A stretch of DNA of 64,000 bases from Streptomyces pseudovenezuelae (GTDB lineage Bacteria > Actinomycetota > Actinomycetes > Streptomycetales > Streptomycetaceae), in contig NZ_JARXVH010000025.1 of NCBI RefSeq assembly GCF_029892565.1, positions 1 through 64,000 of the forward strand, given 5' to 3'. The notes under the pieces were generated by a model. It did not search any database. It saw only the letters and a program-made list of their open reading frames with translations, and was not told where the DNA came from. Shown here piece after piece: positions 44,091 through 52,214 of the stretch. How positions within the stretch are numbered: position 1 is the first letter of the stretch; each line of letters opens with the position of its first letter. Made by a program: the position numbers and the translations under genes.

Positions 44091-45026
44091 TCACCAGTCC
44101 CCGTGTCCTCGCGGGCGAACGCGGATGATCGTCTTTCCCCTGCGTCGTTCGGTCGGATTGAGGGCGGCGACGGCATCGTCGAGGGTCGAGACGTTGTCGA
44201 TGTTCGTCCGCAGCCGTCCGTCCCGCACCCGCTGCACGATCTCACCCAGTTCGGCACGATCGGCCTCGACAACAAAGTCCACGGCCAGGCCAGCAGCGGG
44301 CCGTGCCTCGACCGGGCCGACGATGGATACCAGCGTTCCTCCAGCCTTGATCAGGGCAGCGGACCGCTTTTGAACGTCGCCACCGATGACATCGAAGACC
44401 AGATCGACGCAGCCGACATCTTCCAGCGCGTTGTTCTCGAGGTCGACGAACTCATGCGCGCCGAATTCGAGTGCCTTCTCACGGTCGGCGGCGCGTCCGG
44501 TGCCAATGACATAGGCGCCGGCCTCGCGTGCGAGCTGGGTCACCATCGTCCCAACTGCCCCGGCCGCGCCATGGGCAAGGACAGTCTGGCCCGCCTGAAG
44601 GCGGCCGTGCTGGAATAGCCCCTGCCACGCGGTCAGACCTGAGATTGGTAGGGACGCGCCTACCGTGAAGTCGACGTCGCCGGGCAGCGGTGCGAGTTTG
44701 CGTGCTTCGATCGCCACGTACTCCGCCAGGGTGCCGTCACGGTGCCAGTCGGCAAGACCGAACACCCGCTGCCCGACCGACAGCCCCGTCGTGCCATAGC
44801 CGAGGGCGGTGACCACCCCGGCCAGCTCGTGGCCGGGGATCGACGGTGTCTTGTCACGGCCGGCGCGATCGGTCCAGGTCGATGGCCACTCCATCTCAGT
44901 CGGGACGAATCCCGACGCATGAATCTGAACGACAACATCGTTTATCGCTGCCTGCGGCTCGGGTCGCTCCACCAGAGTCATCCCGGCCGTTCCCGCAGCC
45001 TGGTCCTTCACCACGATCGCTTTCAT
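44091..45026 (-). CDS. NADP-dependent quinone-oxidoreductase-like protein (MDR)
   Basis: 311 residues, medium-chain reductase without structural zinc. The GroES-like domain includes DKTPSIPGHELAGVVTALGY and GLADWHRDGTLAEYVAIEAR. The Rossmann domain begins VLAHGAAGAVGTMVTQLARE (AxGxxG type, NADPH). IGTGRAADREKALEFGAHEF and FDVIGGDV follow. It probably reduces enones or quinones. ATG 45026 is preceded by AGGAGG. The open frame extends 24 codons further upstream. It stands alone on the reverse strand. Confidence 0.9.
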   Translation of the reverse strand: MKAIVVKDQAAGTAGMTLVERPEPQAAINDVVVQIHASGFVPTEMEWPSTWTDRAGRDKTPSIPGHELAGVVTALGYGTTGLSVGQRVFGLADWHRDGTLAEYVAIEARKLAPLPGDVDFTVGASLPISGLTAWQGLFQHGRLQAGQTVLAHGAAGAVGTMVTQLAREAGAYVIGTGRAADREKALEFGAHEFVDLENNALEDVGCVDLVFDVIGGDVQKRSAALIKAGGTLVSIVGPVEARPAAGLAVDFVVEADRAELGEIVQRVRDGRLRTNIDNVSTLDDAVAALNPTERRRGKTIIRVRPRGHGDW

Positions 45027-45404
45027 GTGAATCGCCTCCTCGGTCATTTGTCTCTTTGGCGTAATTCTTGTAGGGACGGAAAGTCCGTTCGGCATCACTT
45101 CGGCGGGGCTGACAGGACGCGGCCAGCGTTGGCCGGGCTGCTATTCGCTCGTCGTCATAGCTTCGACCTTAGGAGCGGAGTAGCCCAGGAGTGTGGTCCA
45201 TTTCGGTGGTAGATTCATGGGCCACTTTGGGGTTCGGTCTGCATGTCGAGCCGACCGGGCCAGGTCCGCGCAAAGCGCTGGCGGAGGTCCTACAGGAAGT
45301 CGACGTCGCCCGCCCAGTCCGGGTCGACGTCCGGTTCGTCGTCCAGCGTCTGGGCTTCGAAACCTGCCAGGTCGAGTTCCTGCGCGGTCAGTGGCACATC
45401 ATCC
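45027..45404. other. Gap upstream of interrupted integrase-like gene
   Basis: It contains the promoter of the MDR gene. Forward frames from 45191 look weakly protein-like (VRFVVQRLGFETCQVEFLRG) and could be a decayed start of the gene that becomes readable at 45405. Not certain. Confidence 0.35.
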
Positions 45405-45649
45405 GCGACGCCCGCCGACGCTCACCCCCGCGGCCGTTACACCTATGCCGCACGCAAGGGTGACTGCGGCAACGTCCTCGCCGCCATCAACTTCCTGAAC
45501 TGGCTCGGCACCCAGCACCTGAGTCTCTCCCAGCTCCAGCAGCGGCATCTGGACACCTGGGCGATCGAGCGGCCAACCCTGCGCTCCCGTTCCATCCCCT
45601 TCCTCCGCTGGAGCACTGCACGACGCCTCTGCCCGCCGGATCTGGTCAT
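45405..45649 (+). pseudogene. Integrase-like gene, 5' part, interrupted by nested transposons
   Basis: About 80 residues read GRYTYAARKGDCGNVLAAIN, FLNWLGTQHLSLSQLQQRHL and RSRSIPFLRWSTARRLCPPD. This resembles the core-binding domain of tyrosine-recombinase-like proteins common in streptomycete accessory DNA. The frame breaks at the left end of the TnpB element. Removing 45650-48826 rejoins it to 48827 in frame (DLVI then ERSVAQLP). Confidence 0.55.
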
Positions 45650-45810
45650 CGGGGCTCTCCTTTGTGGATACCCCCGGCTTCAGCCGGGGGAGGAAACGAA
45701 GCTCCTGCGAAGCAGGGCAGGGAAAGCCGGTTCGCCGTCCGGGCGGACCGGCGTGCGTCGTCCACCGGCCGAGAACTGTCGATCACACGGGAGCTGATAG
45801 AACGTGAGGT

Positions 45811-47004
45811 ATGGCGCGGCAGGTCAAGCGGGCGTTCAAGTACCGCTTTTACCCCACAGGCGAGCAGGCGGCGGAGTTGTCGCGCACGTTCGGCTGCGTG
45901 CGTCTCGTCTACAACAAGGCGCTGGAGGAACGCACCCGGGCCTGGTACGGCGAACAGCGCCGCATCTCCTACGTGCAGTCCTCGGCCGCACTCACGCAGT
46001 GGAAGAAGACCGGGGAGCTCGCCTTCCTGACCGAGGTGTCCTCGGTCCCGCTCCAGCAGGCGCTGCGCCATCTGCAGACGGCGTTTGGGAACTTCTTCGC
46101 CCAGCGTGCGAAGTACCCGCGTTTCAAGTCCCGCAAGAAATCCCGTGCGTCGGCCGAGTACACGCGCAGTGCCTTTACGTGGCGTGAGGGACGGCTGACG
46201 TTGGCGAAGATGGCCGCCCCCCTGGACATCCGCTGGTCGCGTCCACTGCCCCAGGGCCAGGAGCCGACCACGGCGACCGTGTCGCGTGACGCGGCGGGAC
46301 GCTGGTTCGTGTCGCTGCTGTGCGAGGACTGCATTACCCCGGCTCCGGCCACGAAGAACGCGGTTGGCATCGACGCCGGGATCACCTCCCTGGTGACGCT
46401 GTCCACCGGCGAGAAGGTCGCCAACCCCCGGCACGAGCGGCGTGACCGTGCTCGTCTGGTCCGTGCGCAGCGGGAGTTGTCGCGGAAGGCGAAGGGCTCG
46501 GCGAACCGGGAGAAGGCCCGCGAGCGGGTTGCCCGCGTGCATGCGCGGATCGCTGACCGGCGCCGCGACCACCTGCACAAGCTGTCGACTCGGCTCGTCC
46601 GTGAGAACCAAACGGTCGTGATCGAGGACCTCACCGTCCGCAACCTGCTGAAGAACGGCGGGCTCGCGCGGGCGATCTCGGATGTGTCGTGGAGGCAGCT
46701 GAGGTCGATGCTGGAGTACAAGTGCGCTTGGTATGGGCGTGAACTCGTCGTGATCGACCGCTTCTTCCCCAGCAGCAAGCTGTGCGGGAACTGCGGCACG
46801 GTCCGCGAGAAGCTGCCGCTGAATGTCCGCGCGTGGACGTGCGACACCTGTGGTGTCGTGCATGACCGCGACATCAACGCGGCCCGCACCATCAAGGCGG
46901 CCGGGCTGGCCGTCTCGGCCTGTGGAGCCGGTGTAAGACCTCACGGGAGCACTCCTGGCGGGCAGCCGGCGTTGAAGCAGGAACCCCTACAGCGCGAGCC
47001 GTAG
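45811..47004 (+). CDS. tnpB: TnpB RNA-guided nuclease, copy 2
   Basis: 397 residues, near-identical to copy 1, with the same RuvC residues (GIDAGITSL, VIEDLTVRNL, HDRDINAA) and zinc ribbon (CGNCG, CDTCG). Differences cluster at QRRISYVQSSAALTQ, KMAAPLDIRW and LLKNGGLARAISD. The reading frame is intact, but the transposon right end just downstream is interrupted. The nuclease may still be made yet lack its own guide RNA unless copy 1 provides one. Confidence 0.92.
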   Translation: MARQVKRAFKYRFYPTGEQAAELSRTFGCVRLVYNKALEERTRAWYGEQRRISYVQSSAALTQWKKTGELAFLTEVSSVPLQQALRHLQTAFGNFFAQRAKYPRFKSRKKSRASAEYTRSAFTWREGRLTLAKMAAPLDIRWSRPLPQGQEPTTATVSRDAAGRWFVSLLCEDCITPAPATKNAVGIDAGITSLVTLSTGEKVANPRHERRDRARLVRAQRELSRKAKGSANREKARERVARVHARIADRRRDHLHKLSTRLVRENQTVVIEDLTVRNLLKNGGLARAISDVSWRQLRSMLEYKCAWYGRELVVIDRFFPSSKLCGNCGTVREKLPLNVRAWTCDTCGVVHDRDINAARTIKAAGLAVSACGAGVRPHGSTPGGQPALKQEPLQREP

Positions 47005-47023
47005 GAACCCCCCTCCTTCAGGA

Positions 47024-48801
47024 CTTTGTTGGCGGATCCGGTGACTGCTCTTGGTGATCTTGTTTGGTCGGGCAGTCTGGTGGGGTTCGGTTCCATCGCG
47101 CGGGGAGGCAAGGAGGGGCTGCGATGTCGCTGCGCCCTGTGCCTGCTCCGTCCGTCCCGGAGGCCACCGCGCGGGTGGCGCGGGCAGCGTTCCGCAAGGG
47201 CTGTCTGGCCATGCGGATCCGGGATGAACTCGGGCCGTTGTTCGAGGACGCGCAGTTCGCTTCGGCGTTTCCGCGTCGGGGTGGTCCGGCGTGGTCGCCG
47301 GGACAGCTGGCGATGGTCAGTGTGCTGCAGTTCGCTGAGGGGCTGACGGACCGGCAGGCCGCGGACGCGGTTCGCGGGCGGATCGACGTCAAGTACGCGC
47401 TGGGGCTGGAGCTGGATGATCCCGGGTTCGACTTCTCGGTGCTCAGCGAGTTCCGGGACCGGCTGATCGCGCACGGCCTGGAGAAGCTGGTCCTTGACCG
47501 GGTGCTGGAACGGGTCGATGAGTTGGGTCTGCTGAGGGCGGGAGGCCGCCAGCGCACCGACTCCACGCACGTGCTGGCCCAGGTGCGGACGCTGAACCGG
47601 ATGGAGTTCGTGGGCGAGACCCTGCGCGCTGCTTTGGAGACGCTGGCCGCCGCAGCGCCTGCCTGGCTGCGGCAGACCGTCGCGCCGGAGTGGTTCGAAC
47701 GCTACGGCAAGCGCATCGACTCCTTCCGCTTCCCCAAGGGAGCCGACGCCCGCCAGCGATGGGCACTGACCGTGGGACGGGACGGATTTACGCTGCTTCA
47801 GGCCCTCTACGCGCCTGGCACAGCGGCCTGGCTGCGTCACGTCGAGGCGGTGCAGGTCCTGCGGACCGCGTGGGTGCAGCAGTACCACCGTGACGAGAAG
47901 GGGGTGCGCTGGCGGGAGGGCAAGGACCTCCCGCCGGGCAGGCTGAGGCTGTCCAGCCCCTACGACATCGACACCCGCTACAGCGTCAAGCGCGGCGCGG
48001 GCTGGGACGGCTACAAGGTTCACTTCACCGAGACGTGCGAGCCAGGCGCCCCGCATCTGATCACGAACGTGGTCACCACCGACGCCACTGTTCCCGACGT
48101 GGAGATCACGGCGCCCGTCCACGACGCGCTGGCCGCACGCCGCCTGCTGGCCGCCGTCCATCTGGTCGACTCCGGATATACCTCCGCTGCGCTGCTGGTG
48201 GCCGCCGCCGGGCAGAACATCGAGCTGATGGGACCGGTCCGCGGCGATACCGCGGCCCAGGGTCGGGCCGGGGACGGCCTGGGGCAGGACGCCTTCACCG
48301 TCGACTGGCCGGCCCGCACCGGCACCTGTCCCCGCGGGCAGCGCAGTATCAGCTGGTCCGCTCAGCGCAAGCCCACCGGCACCGAGATCATCCGGGTCCA
48401 CTTCGCCAGGACCGACTGCGACGCCTGCCCGGTACGCGCGGCGTGCACCCGTGCCAAGAGCAAGTGGGGCCGCAGCCTGACCTTGCTCACCCAGCCCCAG
48501 CAGCAAGCTCTCGACCAACGCCGACGCGAGCAGAAGACCGACGAGTGGCAGGCCGCCTACGGCACCCGCGCCGGAGTCGAGGGCACCATCTCCCAGGCCG
48601 TCAGGGTGACACGGACACGCACCACCCCCTACCACGGGCTGCGCAAGACCCACCTCGGGCACGCCCTGATCGCCGCCGGACTCAACCTCCACCGCCTCGA
48701 CGCCTGGTGGACCGGCACCCCCATCGGCACCACCCATATCAGCCGATTCGCCCGCCTCGGCCTCGAACTGGTCGCCTGAGCAAGCGGATCCGCCAACAAA
48801 G
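47024..48801 (+). mobile_element. IS1182-type insertion sequence in a hairpin
   Basis: The ends CTTTGTTGGCGGATCCG (47024-47040) and the complement (48785-48801) are perfect 17-base inverted repeats. The target TCCTTCAGGA is duplicated on both sides (47014-47023, 48802-48811); it is the tip of the TnpB element right-end hairpin. 1778 bp, one transposase. Confidence 0.92.
47124..48779 (+). CDS. IS1182-family DDE transposase
   Basis: 551 residues. The N-terminal DUF772-like domain includes WSPGQLAMVSVLQFAEGLTD and GLELDDPGFDFSVLSEFRDR. Catalytic residues: Asp in RTDSTHVLA, Asp in LVDSGYTSAAL, Glu in AGVEGTISQAV. A cysteine cluster (DCDACPVRAACTRAKSKW) precedes the Glu block. The protein looks complete. 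AGGAGGGG precedes the ATG by about six bases. The stop lies just before the right inverted repeat. Confidence 0.92.
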   Translation: MSLRPVPAPSVPEATARVARAAFRKGCLAMRIRDELGPLFEDAQFASAFPRRGGPAWSPGQLAMVSVLQFAEGLTDRQAADAVRGRIDVKYALGLELDDPGFDFSVLSEFRDRLIAHGLEKLVLDRVLERVDELGLLRAGGRQRTDSTHVLAQVRTLNRMEFVGETLRAALETLAAAAPAWLRQTVAPEWFERYGKRIDSFRFPKGADARQRWALTVGRDGFTLLQALYAPGTAAWLRHVEAVQVLRTAWVQQYHRDEKGVRWREGKDLPPGRLRLSSPYDIDTRYSVKRGAGWDGYKVHFTETCEPGAPHLITNVVTTDATVPDVEITAPVHDALAARRLLAAVHLVDSGYTSAALLVAAAGQNIELMGPVRGDTAAQGRAGDGLGQDAFTVDWPARTGTCPRGQRSISWSAQRKPTGTEIIRVHFARTDCDACPVRAACTRAKSKWGRSLTLLTQPQQQALDQRRREQKTDEWQAAYGTRAGVEGTISQAVRVTRTRTTPYHGLRKTHLGHALIAAGLNLHRLDAWWTGTPIGTTHISRFARLGLELVA

Positions 48802-48826
48802 TCCTTCAGGAGGGGGAGGAAGTCAA

Positions 48827-49385
48827 CGAGCGCTCAGTCGCCCAACTCCCGGGCCACTTCCAGACCGAGGAGGAGCCCCGAAAAGAGTTGCTGCGCTGCC
48901 TGTACGACACTGTGTTGCCCCTGGAGGTCTGCGTCGCGGCTGCTCTCGTCCGCCTCTACGCCCTCCCCCTGACCCGCATCGTCGAACTCACCGACGACCA
49001 CATTCGCCGCGACCAGGGGCATACCTAGCTGACGGTCAACCACCACCCCTTCGTGCTCCCGCCGAAGCTCGCCCGCCTCATCGACGATCAGCTGCAGTAC
49101 AGCCCCCGGCACAGCAACGCGGCCGGGTGGAGATACCTCTTGCCAGGTCACAGCCCTGGACGCCCGCGCAACCTCCTCGGTCTCGCCGACACCTTGAGAC
49201 ACCACGGTCTGCCCGCCCGCGCAGCACGGAACACCGCCATGATGGACGCCCTGGTAGACCTGCCGCCCATGGTCATCGCCGACCTGATCGGAATCCACCC
49301 CAAGGCAGCCGAACGCTGGGCCACCCTCGCCGGCGGGAACTGGTCCGAATATTTGGCCGCGCGACGGGCCGCCCCGCAGGGCTAG
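48827..49385 (+). pseudogene. Integrase-like gene, 3' part
   Basis: Continues the interrupted gene: ERSVAQLPGHFQTEEEPRKE, LLRCLYDTVLPLEVCVAAAL, LVRLYALPLTRIVELTDDHI. A stop (TAG, 49027-49029) then interrupts LTVNHHPFVLPPKLARLIDD. The tail LADTLRHHGLPARAARNTAM resembles the catalytic end of tyrosine recombinases, but the final Arg-His-Tyr set is not clear. Inactivated both by the insertions and by the stop. Confidence 0.6.
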
Positions 49386-49417
49386 GCAGTTGAGCAGGGC
49401 AGTGTTCCGAGTCTGCG

Positions 49418-50398
49418 CTATTGGGGGATGGTGACCAGGATGCGGCCGTGGCCACCGCCGGCGTCGACGTGGTCGTGGGCCTTGGCGATGTCGTCCAGCG
49501 CGTAGCGGTCGCCGGCGGCGACTGTGAGGGCGCCGACGGCGGCGGCGGAGGTGAGGTCGCGGGCGGCCTGGCGCTTGGCCTCGGCGGGGAAGTCGTCGCT
49601 GCCGAGCAGCCGTAGGGTGACGTTGTTGAACAGCAGAGGCCAGAAGGGGATCTCAGTGCGTTCCGCGCGGGTGGCGTAGGCGGCGATGACGGCCCCCTGG
49701 GCGGCGACGGCGTTGTCGAGATCGGCGTTGTCGGACAGCGCGACCTCGATGATCCGGTCGACGCCCCGCGGCGCGTACGAGCGGATGGCAGCGGCGGGCT
49801 CGCCAGTGTCCAGGGCGATGGCGTGGGCGACGGCCGGGTCGACGCGGTCGAGGTCCGCGGTTCGGCGGACGGTGGCGATCACGGTGGCGCCGGCCCAGTG
49901 GGCGAGCTGGGCGGCCAGGGAGCCGACGCCGCCGAGAACTCCGTGGACCAGGACCAGTTGGCCGTCGACCGGGCCGTCGGCGAAGACGGTGCGGTGGGCG
50001 GTGATGCCGGGGATGCCGAGGCTCGCGCCCAGCTCGTCACTGAGGTGATCGGGCAGGGGTGCGGCCTGGTGGTCGGGTACGACGGTGTACTGGGCGGCGG
50101 TGCCGAAGGGGCGGTAGGACTGGGCGCCGTATACCCAGACCCGTTGTCCGACGCGGTGGACGTCGACTTGGGCGCCCACGGCGTCGATGACTCCGGCGCT
50201 GTCGCTGTGCGGGATCACCCGCGGGAAGGGCATGGACGAGCCGAGCCAGCCGCGCCGTTTCTTGGTGTCGCCGGGGTTGACGCCCGAGACGGTGACGCGG
50301 ACGCGGACCTCGCCGGGGCCGGGGACGGGATCAGGGAGTTCACCGACGTGCAGGACATCGGCGGCGGGTCCCTGGTCGTCGTACCAGGATGCAAGCAT
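49418..50398 (-). CDS. NADPH:quinone-reductase-like protein (MDR)
   Basis: 326 residues. The GroES-like half has VRVRVTVSGVNPGDTKKRRG, RVIPHSDSAGVIDAVGAQVD and GQRVWVYGAQS. The Rossmann part has LVLVHGVLGGVGSLAAQLAH (AxGGVG, NADPH) and ATVIATVRRTADLDRVD, and the end is GHGRILVTIPQ. Zinc ligands are absent, so it is a zeta-crystallin-like quinone or enone reductase. ATG 50398 follows GGAGG by seven bases. The PadR gene lies 20 bases upstream on the same strand, suggesting co-transcription and PadR control. Confidence 0.9.
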   Translation of the reverse strand: MLASWYDDQGPAADVLHVGELPDPVPGPGEVRVRVTVSGVNPGDTKKRRGWLGSSMPFPRVIPHSDSAGVIDAVGAQVDVHRVGQRVWVYGAQSYRPFGTAAQYTVVPDHQAAPLPDHLSDELGASLGIPGITAHRTVFADGPVDGQLVLVHGVLGGVGSLAAQLAHWAGATVIATVRRTADLDRVDPAVAHAIALDTGEPAAAIRSYAPRGVDRIIEVALSDNADLDNAVAAQGAVIAAYATRAERTEIPFWPLLFNNVTLRLLGSDDFPAEAKRQAARDLTSAAAVGALTVAAGDRYALDDIAKAHDHVDAGGGHGRILVTIPQ

Positions 50399-50418
50399 GG
50401 GGGTACCTCCGTGGACAG

Positions 50419-50997
50419 TCAGCTCGCGGGAGCGGCGGGCGCATGCGGATCGCTGTCGGTGCATCCGGTGTCGAATACGGGCGGTTCCTCCCCGAGGGTC
50501 TCGCGCAGCCAGGTCCGTTCGGCGCGGCTGGTGGCGCGGGCGGTGAGCAGCATGCCCCGCCGGTAGGGGTCGGCGACCTCCTCGGCACGCAGGGGCCGCT
50601 CGTTGTCGTAGAAGAAGCTCGCCGGTTCTTCCAGGAACTCCAGCCGTCTGCGCAGCACCGCGTGCCGTTCGGCCACGTCGGGCAGGTGGGAGAGGAATGC
50701 CAGGACGACGTAGAAGCGGGTGAAGTCGGTGATCTCGTGGTCGGCGGGCTTGCGCAGGCGCTGAAGCATTTCGGCCCGCCCGGCCGCGGTCAGGCTGAGC
50801 ACGTACCGGGCCGCCCCCGCGGCCGGGTCGGCGCGCCGCTCGATCAAGCCCGCCCTGGTCAGGCGATTGATCGCCGGATACAGGCTGCCGTCGCTGACCG
50901 GCCGTGTATAGCCGGTCAGCTGTGAGATGCGGCGGCGCAGCTCGTGTCCAGGCAGTGGTCCCTCGGCGAGGAAGCCGAGTATCGCGAGTTCCAGCAT
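50419..50997 (-). CDS. PadR-family transcriptional regulator
   Basis: About 192 residues. The N-terminal winged helix has MLELAILGFLAEGPLPGHEL, ISQLTGYTRPVSDGSLYPAI and NRLTRAGLIERR, typical PadR. The C-terminal helical dimerisation domain includes RLRKPADHEITDFTRFYVVL and RAERTWLRETLGEE. PadR repressors respond to phenolic or similar small molecules. The ATG at 50997 aligns with the family start; an ATG at 51021 lies inside the operator palindrome. It faces a divergent SnoaL-like gene across a 32-base perfect palindrome. Confidence 0.92.
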   Translation of the reverse strand: MLELAILGFLAEGPLPGHELRRRISQLTGYTRPVSDGSLYPAINRLTRAGLIERRADPAAGAARYVLSLTAAGRAEMLQRLRKPADHEITDFTRFYVVLAFLSHLPDVAERHAVLRRRLEFLEEPASFFYDNERPLRAEEVADPYRRGMLLTARATSRAERTWLRETLGEEPPVFDTGCTDSDPHAPAAPAS

Positions 50998-51017
50998 GAG
51001 TCCATCTTCGCACGCGG

Positions 51018-51049
51018 ACATCGAATCGATGTAAACATCGATTCGATGT
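51018..51049. promoter_or_regulatory. 32-bp palindromic PadR operator
   Basis: ACATCGAATCGATGT and ACATCGATTCGATGT are perfect complements separated by AA. The centre contains ATGT-AA-ACAT, the half-site core of PadR-type operators. It lies between the divergent PadR and SnoaL-like starts, overlapping where both promoters should be. Confidence 0.85.
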
Positions 51050-51097
51050 TACGCTCGCAGGTACCCGCCCAAACGTCTCCGGAAGAGGCACAGCACG

Positions 51098-51517
51098 ATG
51101 CCATCGCAGTCCACCGAGTCAGTGATGAACCGTTTCGTCGAGTTCATCAACACGGGCAACGAGGATCTCGCCCGCGAGGTCATTTCTGCGGACGCGGTGT
51201 TCCACGCGCCAAGCCACCCGGAACCACTGCGGGGGCCCGATGGGTACTTGGAAGTCATCGGGATGATGCGCAGCGCCTTCCCCGACGTCCGATGGACGCT
51301 GGAGGAGACGGTCACCGAAGGCGACACCGTGGCCGCGCGGTTCACCATGCGGGGAACCCACGACGGTGAATTCTTCGGGATCCCGGCGAGCGGCAACAAG
51401 ATCTCGGTGCAGGCCATGAACTTCTACTACCTGGCCGACGGCCGGATCGTCGGCGAACGGGGCCAGCCCGATCTCCTCGGGGTGATGCAGCAGATCGGTG
51501 CCCTACCGGCGCCGTGA
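51098..51517 (+). CDS. SnoaL-like/ester-cyclase-type protein
   Basis: A 139-residue NTF2-fold protein of the SnoaL-like polyketide-cyclase group: NRFVEFINTGNEDLAREVIS, HAPSHPEPLRGPDGYLEVIG, RSAFPDVRWTLEETVTEGDT, FTMRGTHDGEFFGIPASGNK and FYYLADGRIVGERGQPD. Such proteins bind or isomerise small ring compounds. GGAAGAGG precedes the ATG. It is divergent from PadR across the palindrome, so it is likely derepressed together with the quinone reductase. Confidence 0.85.
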   Translation: MPSQSTESVMNRFVEFINTGNEDLAREVISADAVFHAPSHPEPLRGPDGYLEVIGMMRSAFPDVRWTLEETVTEGDTVAARFTMRGTHDGEFFGIPASGNKISVQAMNFYYLADGRIVGERGQPDLLGVMQQIGALPAP

Positions 51518-51777
51518 ACCTCGTAGCGCCGGGTGAGCCTTCTGCCGCGCGGGATTGCCGCTGCCGGGAGGGGGCCGTATGGCGCGGTGGCAGAGGGCGA
51601 AGGCCCGCACCGGAGCGCGGGCGCTGGCGCGGGTTCACCGCAAGAGGCCGGTCTTCTTCTTGCTCCGGCGTCTTCGCGCAGACAGCGCCCGTTCGGCGAG
51701 AGCTTTACACCTTGTCACCGCTGACGTGACCGAGCCGGGTAGGGAACTGCTCGCTCTACGGCGAATACTGCAACCCT

Positions 51778-52065
51778 CGAATACCGACGGTCCACCAGTG
51801 AGCCTGGAGCTCCTGAGAGAGAACCGGCAGCTTCCACACTTCCGCACGTGGCGTTCGGCGGTCGCGGGCCGGATGGGAGCCGACACGCGCCCCCTGACGT
51901 CCCTGGTTCCGATGCGGGGTGCCGGGCTTGATCTGCTGGCCCTGATGGGCGATGTGCCTTCTGTGGACCACGCCGTGGACAACCTGCTGCACGCCCCGGT
52001 GTCCCGGCTGCGACGCGAGTTCGAAGGTCTCCACTTCCACCCCGGACACCTGCCATGGGTCAAAC
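51778..52065 (+). pseudogene. ArsR-like regulator fragment
   Basis: A forward frame reads RENRQLPHFRTWRSAVAGRM, TSLVPMRGAGLDLLALMGDV and FEGLHFHPGHLPWVKR, like the N-terminal effector half of DUF5937/ArsR-type regulators. No helix-turn-helix or start remains. Between 51518 and 51777 no gene is seen. Confidence 0.4.
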
Positions 52066-52082
52066 GGGTGTCCGAGGGCGAC

Positions 52083-52203
52083 CGTGGTGCGCGAGGTCGA
52101 CGCGATGGCCCGGTTCGCGCCGGCCGAGCACGAGTTCGCCGTCACCACGGTCGCCCGGCGCAAGGTCTTCGGCCTCGCCACCGCAGGCGTCCGTCTCGCT
52201 TGA
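52083..52203 (+). pseudogene. C-terminal protein fragment of unknown family
   Basis: About 40 residues (EVDAMARFAPAEHEFAVTTV then ARRKVFGLATAGVRLA) with a stop, in a different frame from the ArsR-like stub. It looks like the end of a lost gene. Unassigned. Confidence 0.3.
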
Positions 52204-52214
52204 TCTCTTGTGCG

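Larger units (their letters stand above)
45650..48826 (+). mobile_element. IS200/IS605-type element, TnpB only, copy 2, carrying an IS1182-like insertion
   Basis: Same ends as copy 1: CGGGGCTCTCC after TCAT at the left and GGAAGTCAA at the right. Subtracting the inner 1778-base element and one 10-base duplication leaves 1389 bases, exactly the length of copy 1. The right-end hairpin is split by the inner element, so its guide RNA is likely disrupted. Confidence 0.85.

Noticed and set aside
49418..51091. One long reverse frame covering both the quinone reductase and the PadR gene, suggesting a fusion
   Set aside because: The reductase has its own ATG with GGAGG at 50398, and PadR is read in another frame with proper motifs; the long frame is a product of high GC.
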